This document shows, one piece after another, positions 23,772 to 32,085 of a stretch of 32,143 bases of DNA. The notes below the pieces were generated by a model that ran no database searches, was not told where the DNA came from, and saw only the letters and a list, made by a program, of their open reading frames with translations. The position numbers and the translations under genes are program-made. Every line of letters starts with the position of its first letter. Position 1 is the first letter of the stretch. The stretch is from Flavobacteriales bacterium (GTDB lineage Bacteria > Bacteroidota > Bacteroidia > CAIKAF01). The stretch is taken from NCBI GenBank assembly GCA_022402535.1, contig JAKRSD010000006.1, positions 1 through 32,143 of the forward strand, in the 5' to 3' direction.

Positions 23772-24539
23772 TTAATTTCTTGTGGCGATGTAATTGGACA
23801 AATCCCTGGAATACGAATCAAACTGAAACTGTCCGAAGGTGACAAAGTAGTTTTGTTTATCGATGACAAAGTCATAACAGAATTTGGCCACATCCAGCTT
23901 ATAGCTGTCAAAACTCATCAGTCCTAACAGTTCGGCTACCTGTGCCGAGGTGAAGTTAGCCGTACGTGCCTGATTTTTAATCATGGGTACTTTGTTGCTG
24001 TCGAAACTTTGTTTGCGAACGGTTTCTTTAAACATATTAAATGTGTTCTGATCCATTCCCATCATTTGATTATTCCACTGGTTATTATTGTTGTTCCACT
24101 GGTTGTTGTTATTGTTCCAGTTATTATTCCACTGATTGTTATTGTTGTTGTTCCACTGGTTTGTGTTTGGATTATAATTCCAGTAACCATACCAGAAGTC
24201 CTGATTCATCTGATTGTTCTGCATCAGCTGCACCTGCTGAATAATCACAATGCCCTGATTGCTTCTGAATTCGGCTACGGTGCGGCTTCCGTTGTATATA
24301 CTCAGCATAGAGCGGAATAAATTCACTCCGTTGCGTTGCACGAATACTTCCTTCACACCGGGTCTAAGGTCAAAAAAGCGGAACTTTCCGTTTGAGTTGG
24401 TAATTACCTGATCATCTATTCTCACGGTAAAAATTCCGGGTTGGTTCACCATCAGAAAAAACTCGGCATAACCGAATTGGGTACGGGCCTGGGCTACAAA
24501 TCCGGCCAAAATCATCAGAAGGGTAAAGACAGTTTTCAT
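23772..24539 (-). CDS. DUF4476 domain-containing exported protein with Asn/Gln-rich linker
   Basis: 255 aa. Signal peptide at 1-18 (ending FVAQA). Residues 19-105 form a small beta-rich domain (VRIDDQVITNSNGKFRFFDLRPG) that may resemble a carboxypeptidase-regulatory or PEGA-like fold. Residues about 120-163 are low complexity, made of W, N, Q and Y (repeats of QWNNN). Residues 165-250 are a DUF4476 domain (FDSNKVPMI, FTSAQVAELLGLMSFDSYKLDVAKF, D..NYF). DUF4476 is common in Bacteroidota and of unknown function. A TACTTTTG box and an AAGGAG ribosome-binding site seven bases before the ATG support the start. No enzyme motif is seen. Confidence 0.85.
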   Translation of the reverse strand: MKTVFTLLMILAGFVAQARTQFGYAEFFLMVNQPGIFTVRIDDQVITNSNGKFRFFDLRPGVKEVFVQRNGVNLFRSMLSIYNGSRTVAEFRSNQGIVIIQQVQLMQNNQMNQDFWYGYWNYNPNTNQWNNNNNNQWNNNWNNNNNQWNNNNNQWNNQMMGMDQNTFNMFKETVRKQSFDSNKVPMIKNQARTANFTSAQVAELLGLMSFDSYKLDVAKFCYDFVIDKQNYFVTFGQFQFDSYSRDLSNYIATRN

Positions 24540-24568
24540 ACAATGCTCCTTTCTTATTTAAGTTGTGC

Positions 24569-24576
24569 CAAAAGTA
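24569..24576 (-). promoter_or_regulatory. -7 promoter element (TACTTTTG) of the DUF4476 gene
   Basis: An exact TAnnTTTG match 29 bases before the ATG. The leader holds GAAAGGAGC, an unusually strong Shine-Dalgarno for this window. Confidence 0.5.
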
Positions 24577-24703
24577 AGTCAAATGATATGCCAAGGTTCA
24601 GATAGCTTGTTTGCTAATACTTAAATATCAGTAAATCAGGCTTATAAAATTTTATCATGCACTCATTTACTCTTTGCTTATGTTTGTGAAAAATACACGC
24701 GAT

Positions 24704-25588
24704 ATGTACAACGAACCCATGTTGAAAGAAGGTGCCCTCAAAGGCAAAACGGTTATGGTAACCGGTGGCGGAACCGGTCTCGGACGTTCCATGACCCAAT
24801 ATTTTTTAAAGCTGGGCGCCAACGCCATCATTACGGGCCGTAGGGCCGATGTGCTTGCCGAAACAGCCCAAGAACTGGAAACCGAAACAGGAGGAAAAGT
24901 ACTGGCCATGGCCTGCGATGTGCGCGACTATGCCGGTGTGGAAGCCGTAATAGCCAAAGGCATCGAAACCTTCGGACAGATTGATATTTTGGTGAATAAT
25001 GCTGCCGGGAATTTCATCAGTCCTACAGAGCGATTGAGCCACAGAGCCTTTGACACCATTGTGGATATTGTGCTAAGAGGTACGTATAACTGCACATTGG
25101 CATTGGGTAAAATTTGGATTGCCAATAAACAGAAAGGTTCTATGCTCAACATTGTAACCACGTATGCCTGGACCGGTTCCGGTTATGTGGTGCCTTCGGC
25201 CTGTGCCAAAGCGGGAGTGTTGGCACTTACCCGTTCTTTGGGTGCTGAGTGGGGCAAATACGGCATCCGTGTCAATGCCATTGCTCCGGGGCCGTTTCCT
25301 ACCAAGGGCGCTTGGGACAGACTGTTTCCCAAACAATTTGCCGATAAAATTGACCCGGCAGGAAGGGTACCGCTCAAAAGAACCGGCGAACATCAGGAGC
25401 TGGCCAATTTGGCGGCTTATCTGGTGTCCGACTATTCCTCTTACATGACTGGGGAAGTGGTTACTTTGGATGGGGGCGAATGGCTGAACGGTGCCGGAGA
25501 GTTCAACTGGCTCGATGAAGCCACCACCACCGAAATGTGGGACGAAATTGAGCAGATGATCCGCGCTTCCTCTAAAAAGAAGGAGTAA
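24704..25588 (+). CDS. SDR oxidoreductase, 2,4-dienoyl-CoA reductase-like
   Basis: 294 aa. It probably reduces 2,4-dienoyl-CoA with NADPH during breakdown of unsaturated fatty acids. The Rossmann motif TGGGTGLG is at 20-27 and NNAAGNF at 98-104. Catalytic-type residues Tyr154, Ser165 and Lys169 (TTYAWTGSGYVVPSACAKAG) have the spacing of mammalian DECR1, not the usual SDR Y-x-x-x-K arrangement. QPGP-like APGPFPTKGAW (194-204) and LDGGEW also match DECR. I chose the ATG at 24704 (MYNEPMLKEG) because the upstream ATG at 24680 lies almost on a TACTCTTTG promoter-like sequence. It may act together with the enoyl-CoA hydratase at 141, but they are 24 kb apart. Confidence 0.87.
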   Translation: MYNEPMLKEGALKGKTVMVTGGGTGLGRSMTQYFLKLGANAIITGRRADVLAETAQELETETGGKVLAMACDVRDYAGVEAVIAKGIETFGQIDILVNNAAGNFISPTERLSHRAFDTIVDIVLRGTYNCTLALGKIWIANKQKGSMLNIVTTYAWTGSGYVVPSACAKAGVLALTRSLGAEWGKYGIRVNAIAPGPFPTKGAWDRLFPKQFADKIDPAGRVPLKRTGEHQELANLAAYLVSDYSSYMTGEVVTLDGGEWLNGAGEFNWLDEATTTEMWDEIEQMIRASSKKKE

Positions 25589-25664
25589 ATTGGGCTTAAC
25601 CCGGTTTTAGCATTCCGACACCAAACAATTGGGCGGTTGGGGCGTTTAGGTGATTATGGTAAAC

Positions 25665-26306
25665 ATGGCGAAAACAATTCCATTGTGGATGCTGATGCTC
25701 GTGGGTTGCGACTCGGGTGCGCAATCTGTGAAAAAATATCCGGACATGGAACAAAAACAGATCAGTAACATGAATACAGAAACAGCCACCCTGGGAGCAG
25801 GGTGCTTTTGGTGTGTGGAAGCCGTTTTTCAGGAATTGGAAGGCGTGCTCAGTGTGAGCAGCGGCTATATGGGCGGAACGGTAAAAAATCCGACCTATAA
25901 GGAAGTATGCACCGGTACGACCGGACATGCCGAAGTGGCCCGGATTATTTTTGATCCAGAAAAAATCAGTTTTTCCGAAATCTTGGAAGTGTTTTGGATG
26001 ACGCATGACCCCACCACGCTGAACCGTCAGGGAGCCGATGTGGGCACGCAATACCGTTCGGTTATATTTTATCATTCCGAAGCGCAGCGGCAGGAAGCGG
26101 AACGCCTGAAAAAAGCCCTGGATGAATCGGGTGCCTGGGATAACCCCATTGTCACGGAAATCAGTCCGGTGGTGGAATATTACGAGGCGGAGGATTACCA
26201 CCAGAATTACTATGCCGAAAATGGAGAGGCTTCCTATTGCCGCTTTGTAATCCGCCCCAAACTCGATAAATTCAGAAAAGTATTTGCCGACAAATTGAAA
26301 AGATAG
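25665..26306 (+). CDS. msrA: Peptide-methionine (S)-S-oxide reductase MsrA, lipoprotein form
   Basis: 213 aa. It reduces methionine-S-sulfoxide in proteins. The catalytic motif GCFWC is at 46-50 (Cys47 nucleophile), followed by GYMGG and GTGTTGHAE-like CTGTTGHAE, then GTQYRS and YEAEDYHQNYY. Ahead of the enzyme domain is MAKTIPLWMLMLVGCDSG, a short lipoprotein signal with lipobox LVGC (Cys15), so the enzyme should be tethered to a membrane facing the periplasm. The start could also be ATG 25656 or GTG 25650 in the same frame; 25665 gives the best signal peptide. A fused MsrB domain is absent. It follows the dienoyl-CoA reductase gene by 76 bp on the same strand. Confidence 0.92.
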   Translation: MAKTIPLWMLMLVGCDSGAQSVKKYPDMEQKQISNMNTETATLGAGCFWCVEAVFQELEGVLSVSSGYMGGTVKNPTYKEVCTGTTGHAEVARIIFDPEKISFSEILEVFWMTHDPTTLNRQGADVGTQYRSVIFYHSEAQRQEAERLKKALDESGAWDNPIVTEISPVVEYYEAEDYHQNYYAENGEASYCRFVIRPKLDKFRKVFADKLKR

Positions 26307-26789
26307 AAAAACAGATTCAGGAATACGGACGCTGAACCCTTAAGGAGAAGAGCAAAGAATTAAGTTATCTGAAGAAGGGTTGCTGATAAAGGCTATTATT
26401 TCGCTATCACTCCATGCTCCGCTGCGCTCTGGGGAAGTGTAAACATATACTTTTCTCTACATTTGATTTAACAACGTTAATCACCAACCACTTCTCCCCA
26501 TTTACCGACATACGCATGAAAATGTTATTTTTCTTTTGCATTGATATACTTACGTTTGTCAGGCAGATGTTAAAAACGGCTGATTTTGTCCGGATAAAAA
26601 TAAAATGCATGCCATATATTAGCCAAACCAATATCACTTCAACACCCTATGAGAGTTAATTTTCTGATAGACAACACTTCAAGACCGGAATTTATTGGGG
26701 GCAGGCTTTTGTACTCTGATATTATTATCGCTTTTACTTCGTGTGGGTGTTATCACCTAAACGGAACGGTATATACCCTTAAAAAGAGA
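26307..26789. other. Gene-free AT-rich stretch
   Basis: No convincing gene is seen on either strand. Overlapping short open frames here have no signal peptide, motif or good start. An AACCCTT/AAGGGTT pair (26335-26341 and 26375-26381), a TACATTTG -7-like box at 26458-26465 and small palindromes (GGTG-TTAT-CACC at 26746-26757; GGTATATACC at 26768-26777) are the only structures noted. Confidence 0.5.
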
Positions 26790-26790
26790 A

Positions 26791-26945
26791 GGAGGTGCAA
26801 GTCGTAGACTGACACCTCCCTCCGGCGCTTTAAATTTGCACACTCAAAGCGCCGTAAAGGTAGGAAAAAGAAAGCAGCACACAGAAATATGTGGTGGCGT
26901 TCGTGTTTCAATGATGGAATGTTGATTTAACGCCCGTTTTTTTTT
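26791..26945 (+). ncRNA. Three-hairpin structured RNA or attenuator before the 1290-aa gene
   Basis: Hairpin 1 (26791-26819) has GGAGGTG/CACCTCC outer arms and an AGTC-GTA-GACT inner stem. Hairpin 2 (26824-26853) has GGCGCTTT/AAAGCGCC with a 14-nt loop. Hairpin 3 (26896-26934) has GGCGTT/AACGCC, followed two bases later by nine T, like an intrinsic terminator. The T-tract ends 18 bases before the ATG at 26964. This could be a regulated leader (attenuator or riboswitch-like) or a separate small RNA. No known riboswitch consensus was recognised. Confidence 0.5.
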
Positions 26946-26963
26946 ATTTACCAATACGTTATT

Positions 26964-29900
26964 ATGAAAAATCAAATTTTTAAAGCAGTTATAGTGCTTC
27001 TGATTATGTCAGTTTCGTACATTAATTCGAAAAGTCAAATCCCTGAGTGGAAATTATGCCATGAACTGGGTCAGGCGGGATATTGTACCAATCTTGTCGT
27101 TAATCCATCTTTTAATAATTACAATCCGGGCTTTCTGCCCACCAACGGACCGGCAAACTCAGTGCTGGACAATATCATAAAATTTTGTCCCTGGACACCC
27201 GCAGTTTCGGTTGTCATGAATGGAGGATACGAATTTGCGGATAATCATCATCTGGGAATTCCCACCGGGTTCAGTTATGTATCGCTTGATGCAGAAACTG
27301 GTGTTCCTTCCAATTTTTATGGAACTCAGGAAGATGAATATAATACGGATGTGTGTAACGAAGACGACGGAGATTTTAATGCATACGCCTATATGGGGCT
27401 GTACACCTATGCACAGAACATCCACAACCCGCAGGGCAATCCGCAGCCGGCACCCGATTACCGCGAGTATGCCCAGCAGAAACTGAACGCACCGCTGCAG
27501 AACGGAATCACTTATTCTGTTACGCTGAGGGTAAGTCTGGTAGAATCGAGCAAAAAAGCAACCCCATTCGGGCTTCTGTTTACGGCGCAAAGGCCTTATT
27601 TTACCCCGTTCGGTACCCAGTATTCGGGAGTAATACCCATGCCTGCCGGTATAGCCCAGCCACAGATAACGGTGCCTGCCACCACAGATAAAAACAACTG
27701 GGTAACCTACACGTTTCAATATACCCACAGCGGACCCGATGCACAGTTTCTTACCATCGGCAATTTTGACACCGATGCCCAGCTTACTGCGGGCGGAAAT
27801 ATCCAAAATGTGGCAGCATCAGCCTGTAACGGCTGCCAGCAGGGCGATTTCAGTTTTTATTACATAGACGATATCGCCATACACGAAGCCACACCGCGCT
27901 GCTGTACCTTTACCCCGGATCCGCAGCTGCTTTGTCCGTATCTTCAGACTTATCCTGCCCCGGTTCCTGTTTACAACGGTACGGGATGTGCGGGCGGCGT
28001 TTTTCAGATTCAGAATGGCGCGGATTACCCGCAGGGTACCGTTTTTACCTGGTATTTTAACGGGCAGACCGTAGGAAACGGAACTTCATTAAACTACACC
28101 TATCCGTTTGGCACCCAGGGAAGTTTAACCGTAACGGCACTGCCCCCATACGGATGTCTTACGGAGGCAGATATTCAGATACCGCAGTGCTGCGTACCCG
28201 CCGGCTACACCGGCAACAATGCCACCACCTATGTGGCCACGGGCGCACCCGGGAGCAACAAAGCCTCCGACATGCTTGCCCACTTTGGCGGTACCGTACC
28301 CGTAAATGCGCAGATGGCCGTAAACGGACTGTTTACCGTAGATGTGAACATGCATTGGGACGATGTGGATGTGGTTTTTGGAGAGAACGCCAAAGTGGTA
28401 CTCAATAACAACATCCACCTCAGCATAGAAAAATCGCACCTGTATGCCTGCGACAAAATGTGGGAAGGACTCGAAGCCGACCACCCTTCCGAAAAAATAT
28501 CGCTCTACAAAGGCTCTCTGCTCGAACATGCCTACACCGGCATAAACAGCATAAACGGCGCCGATATACAGGTACACAACTCCACCCTGAACCGAAACCG
28601 GAACCACATAGGCATCGTGTTTTATTCGGGTACGGAGCATCCGGCCCGTATAACGGCCAACACATTTACCTGTAAGAACCTCTCCACCGGCGTACTGCAG
28701 ACCCTGCCGGCTCCCATGCAGAACGAACATACCGCATTCGGGATTACGGCGCTTGCCGCAGGGGGGCTTACCGTGGGCCGCGATGTTAACTTTGTGCTGG
28801 TGGGCACGCCCAACAAATTTGAATATGCCGATGTACATATATCGGCCGCTTACACCGGGCTGGAGGTAAAAAATGCCGAATTTAAACTGCCCCTGAACTG
28901 GACCCCGCCTTCTCCCTTGGCCGGCGGAATTTTAAACATTACCAACGGCGTGGCCATTTATGCCTACGGACCCGACGGCACGGCAAGCACCCAGCAGCTT
29001 ATGGTGGGCGGCCTGGGGGGCGAAGCCTGCACGTTTAACGGAAGCATACCAAATCCTGCCTTGCCTTTTTTTAACAACAATATGGGTGCGGCCATTGTAT
29101 CCATGAACAATATAGACGTAACGGTGCGCAACTGCGGGTTTACCAGACTCAAATACGGCGTGGTGGTAAACAAACTCACCGGCTGGCAGTCCGTTTCGGG
29201 AAATGTGGTAACACAACATGGCATGAATCTGCTGGTGAATACCTCCACCTTTACCGATATTGACTCCTGCGGGGTATATGGCGTGGTGTATAACCGGGCC
29301 GGTGTTACCGTACAGCAGAACACCTTTACCGGCATGGGGCACAAGGGTGTGTACTTTGGCAACGTAACATCACCGTCTTTGTTCTCGGGCTATCTGATTC
29401 AGGATAACTCCATAGCCGGCGACCGTATGACCCACGGGGTACACCTTATAAACTGCTCAAGGGCAAAAGTGCTGGCCAATACGGTGCAGTTTACGGCGGC
29501 TCCTGTCGGTTTTTATACCATGGGCAGCACTACCCGCTATGGCATACGCACCGAGGGTTGCTCCAGACTACAGATTATAGACAACCAGGTGCGCCGCACC
29601 AACACTACCATCAGCGGGGTATTCAGCAACACCAATTACCTGCGCCTGCAGGGCATAAACGTGGCGGCCTGCCCGGGTGCCACCGTATGCAACAACACCC
29701 TGGAACGCCTGGGCACCGGCATGCGCTTTATGCTCGATAACTCGGGCATACGCATACGCAAAAATCTGATGCAGAGCGACCATACGGGTATTGATTTGTT
29801 TCAGGCTAAAGTGGCAAATCCTCTTGTTTTTTCACACGATTTTCTGCCTACGGACAACCGGTGGAATAATATCGTGGGTGGTAACACGACGCGGAGGTTA

Positions 29901-30836
29901 ACCGGCTCAAGTAACCAAAATACGGTATGGCGTTGGAGAAGTAATAACAATGCAGATTTCAACCCAAATAATCATACTGTTGATCCTCAAATAGGAACGA
30001 CATTTGCAACTTTTAATGGCGGAAATCCAAGTACTTTGGTTACCTGTTTCGGTGAAGAGGTTTCGTCCATAACCGAACAAAATTTGGAACGCGAAGCCTT
30101 ATTTGGCGAAACGGTAGATAATGCAGAAACGTTAAGTCCGGAAGATTCCGCAGCCCTCAGGCTGATTTCGGAAAAACAGGCGTTCTTTTACCTTGCCAAT
30201 GACAGCAGCCTCTGGGCTACTAATTTGGTTGAGGATGATAAATTCCGTGACTATGTAATCGAAAAAGAAGAAGAACTGTTGGGTGCATTAAAAACTGTAC
30301 TGGATTATGAACTTCAGGGGGATAAAAATTCCGCTTTAGCCCGGTTGCAGTTGATTTATCCGAACGGTACTGCCGAAACCTTTGAAAAAGTGGTAAACGA
30401 AATTTACATTATCCATTGGATGAAGGACACCCTTTCGTTTGACAGTACAACGATGGAAACATTAATGCTGATTGCCAACCTGACTATGGAAGATGGCGGA
30501 AGTGCGGTACTGGGAGCAAGGGTATTATTGGGCGGTGATGCCGTGGATTTTGAAAGCAAAATGGGTGATCCCTTACAGGAAGAGGAAAACCTTGAAGCCA
30601 TGATTTCCGTTTATCCGAACCCTACTTACGGATATATAAACTTTTTAACCGAAAACATGGACCTGGGCTTTCATTTTACAATGTATACGACGGAAGGAGT
30701 AAAGGTGTTTGATAAATACCTGAATACCCCTTCGCCCATTGAGATTTTTGATATATCTCAAGGTCTTTATCTTTATGAGATAAGAACGGCGGATATGAAA
30801 AAGAAAACGGGAAAATTAGTGATAATGAAAAACTGA
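26964..30836 (+). CDS. Large T9SS-secreted protein with beta-helix region (type A tail)
   Basis: 1290 aa. Signal peptide at about 1-25 (ending INSKSQ). Residues 40-310 are an N-terminal domain beginning NLVVNPSFNNY, common in Bacteroidota surface proteins. A Cys-containing Ig-like segment follows (about 315-415, ending IPQCCVP). Residues about 420-960 have the short Asn/Gly-rich turns of a right-handed parallel beta-helix (VQQNTFTGMGHKGVYFG, IRTEGCSRLQIIDNQV). A charged alpha-helical segment is at about 1050-1190, and a type A T9SS sorting domain at about 1207-1290 contains SVYPNPTYGYINF and ends GKLVIMKN. Polysaccharide binding or adhesion is plausible from the helix fold; catalytic residues are not evident. 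Base composition changes inside the gene. It lies 47 bp before the next surface-protein gene. Confidence 0.82.
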   Translation: MKNQIFKAVIVLLIMSVSYINSKSQIPEWKLCHELGQAGYCTNLVVNPSFNNYNPGFLPTNGPANSVLDNIIKFCPWTPAVSVVMNGGYEFADNHHLGIPTGFSYVSLDAETGVPSNFYGTQEDEYNTDVCNEDDGDFNAYAYMGLYTYAQNIHNPQGNPQPAPDYREYAQQKLNAPLQNGITYSVTLRVSLVESSKKATPFGLLFTAQRPYFTPFGTQYSGVIPMPAGIAQPQITVPATTDKNNWVTYTFQYTHSGPDAQFLTIGNFDTDAQLTAGGNIQNVAASACNGCQQGDFSFYYIDDIAIHEATPRCCTFTPDPQLLCPYLQTYPAPVPVYNGTGCAGGVFQIQNGADYPQGTVFTWYFNGQTVGNGTSLNYTYPFGTQGSLTVTALPPYGCLTEADIQIPQCCVPAGYTGNNATTYVATGAPGSNKASDMLAHFGGTVPVNAQMAVNGLFTVDVNMHWDDVDVVFGENAKVVLNNNIHLSIEKSHLYACDKMWEGLEADHPSEKISLYKGSLLEHAYTGINSINGADIQVHNSTLNRNRNHIGIVFYSGTEHPARITANTFTCKNLSTGVLQTLPAPMQNEHTAFGITALAAGGLTVGRDVNFVLVGTPNKFEYADVHISAAYTGLEVKNAEFKLPLNWTPPSPLAGGILNITNGVAIYAYGPDGTASTQQLMVGGLGGEACTFNGSIPNPALPFFNNNMGAAIVSMNNIDVTVRNCGFTRLKYGVVVNKLTGWQSVSGNVVTQHGMNLLVNTSTFTDIDSCGVYGVVYNRAGVTVQQNTFTGMGHKGVYFGNVTSPSLFSGYLIQDNSIAGDRMTHGVHLINCSRAKVLANTVQFTAAPVGFYTMGSTTRYGIRTEGCSRLQIIDNQVRRTNTTISGVFSNTNYLRLQGINVAACPGATVCNNTLERLGTGMRFMLDNSGIRIRKNLMQSDHTGIDLFQAKVANPLVFSHDFLPTDNRWNNIVGGNTTRRLTGSSNQNTVWRWRSNNNADFNPNNHTVDPQIGTTFATFNGGNPSTLVTCFGEEVSSITEQNLEREALFGETVDNAETLSPEDSAALRLISEKQAFFYLANDSSLWATNLVEDDKFRDYVIEKEEELLGALKTVLDYELQGDKNSALARLQLIYPNGTAETFEKVVNEIYIIHWMKDTLSFDSTTMETLMLIANLTMEDGGSAVLGARVLLGGDAVDFESKMGDPLQEEENLEAMISVYPNPTYGYINFLTENMDLGFHFTMYTTEGVKVFDKYLNTPSPIEIFDISQGLYLYEIRTADMKKKTGKLVIMKN

Positions 30837-30839
30837 TCA

Positions 30840-30872
30840 ATATGCGGGCGGGGTTAAATTCCGCCCGCATAT
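30840..30872 (+). terminator. Strong hairpin between two surface-protein genes
   Basis: A perfect 12-bp inverted repeat (ATATGCGGGCGG / CCGCCCGCATAT) around a 9-nt loop, 3 bp after one stop codon and 10 bp before the next ATG. The sequence that follows (ACTTTTAAAT) is only weakly T-rich, so it may be a partial terminator or an mRNA-stabilising hairpin. Confidence 0.5.
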
Positions 30873-30882
30873 ACTTTTAAAT

Positions 30883-32055
30883 ATGAAAAAATGGTGTTAC
30901 ATAGGTTTATTGGGTTTTGTTTGTTTAAATGTTTCCGGCCAAAATTTAATTACTAACGGAGGATTTGAAGATACTGTGTCTTGCCCAATAATGGCAACTC
31001 AAATTAATCTTTCTGTAAATTATAATGGCATTAACACCTGCGATTATTTTAATCGTTGTTCATTAAACCCAAACGCTGTACCCGAAACTAATTTTATTTC
31101 ACCTTTATCCCCTGCCAACGGGGATGCAATGGCGGGTCTGAATTATAGTAAAGACCCTTTATATTTTTACCATGAAATTATTTGGGCAAAGACCCTTTAT
31201 TCTCTAAAAAAAGGTACATTTTACTGCTTCAGTTCGCAAATTTCGGCAAGCAGAAATAGTAATTTTTTTTCAAATCCCTTTGAGGTATTATTCAGCATAG
31301 ATACCATACCCCAAAACAACTTTTTAACAGAGGCCACCTTCAACTTTTCACCTCAAATTTCTTTTAAGAATCCGGTTACCAATACCGAAGATTGGAAGGA
31401 AATTAAAAGCGGCATGATTGCCTCCGAGGAATATCAATATTTTTACATGGGTAGACTTTTTAACTATGAAGATACGCTCATTTTGAATCCTAATTATGAC
31501 GGCTCCGAATTTCATAAATATATTGTTTATTTTTTCATAGACGATTTACAACTCACGGAAATCAGCCGTCCTGAATTTCAATATACGCATACCTGCGAGG
31601 GTGCGGCCTTGGCCGCTTCCGTTTCCGGTGCCGACAGCGTGCGCTGGTACCGCAACGGGCAGCTGTTTTCGCAGCAGCCAAACATACTACTCACCGATAT
31701 AGAAACGGGCGAGAGCCTAATGGCCGAGTATTTTCTGTGCAACTACACCTTTACCGATACGCTCACGGTGCCTCCCTGCACGGTTCCTGAGCCGGAGTTC
31801 CCCAATATCATTACCCCGAACGCAGACGGGGTAAACGATGCCTTTACCGTTGAGCATCTGCCCCCGGGCAGTTCGCTTATCATTTACAACCGCTGGGGCA
31901 ACGAGGTTTTCCGCACGGCCCACTACAACAATAACTGGCAGGGCACAACCGAAACCCTCGGAATCGAAACTAAAGTACCCGACGGCACGTATTTTTATGT
32001 ACTCATCACAACGGAAGGAAAACAGTATAAAGGGACGATAACTATTGTAAGATAG
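30883..32055 (+). CDS. T9SS-secreted protein with type B (CHU_C, gliding-motility-associated) tail
   Basis: 390 aa. Signal peptide at 1-19 (ending NVSGQ). Residues 20-230 are an N-terminal domain of the NLITNGGFEDTVSCP type, which typically carries a Cys pair and the DYFNRC motif. An Ig-like linker with two Cys follows (about 235-305). The C-terminal type B sorting domain (about 308-390) has PNIITPNADGVNDAF, YNRWGNEVF, NWQG and PDGTYFYVL, ending KGTITIVR. The protein should be carried across the outer membrane by T9SS. No enzymatic motif is seen. It is probably co-transcribed with the preceding 1290-aa gene, apart from the intervening hairpin. Base composition rises sharply from about position 31580, at the domain junction. 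Confidence 0.85.
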   Translation: MKKWCYIGLLGFVCLNVSGQNLITNGGFEDTVSCPIMATQINLSVNYNGINTCDYFNRCSLNPNAVPETNFISPLSPANGDAMAGLNYSKDPLYFYHEIIWAKTLYSLKKGTFYCFSSQISASRNSNFFSNPFEVLFSIDTIPQNNFLTEATFNFSPQISFKNPVTNTEDWKEIKSGMIASEEYQYFYMGRLFNYEDTLILNPNYDGSEFHKYIVYFFIDDLQLTEISRPEFQYTHTCEGAALAASVSGADSVRWYRNGQLFSQQPNILLTDIETGESLMAEYFLCNYTFTDTLTVPPCTVPEPEFPNIITPNADGVNDAFTVEHLPPGSSLIIYNRWGNEVFRTAHYNNNWQGTTETLGIETKVPDGTYFYVLITTEGKQYKGTITIVR

Positions 32056-32057
32056 AG

Positions 32058-32085
32058 CCAAGATGCAAGAACCAAGAACCAAGAC
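32058..32085. repeat. Heptamer tandem repeat (CCAAGAA type)
   Basis: Four head-to-tail 7-bp units: CCAAGAT, GCAAGAA, CCAAGAA, CCAAGAC. They start three bases after the last stop codon. The remaining 58 bases of the window show no gene. Confidence 0.75.

Noticed and set aside
26407-26659. Two overlapping opposite-strand frames (76 and 81 codons) in the gene-free stretch
   Set aside because: Neither has a signal peptide, domain or ribosome-binding site. They overlap each other almost completely, so neither is supported.
26831-26838. TAAATTTG as a promoter of the 1290-aa gene
   Set aside because: It matches the -7 consensus but lies in the arm and loop of a strong hairpin, and no -33 TTTG is at the right distance.
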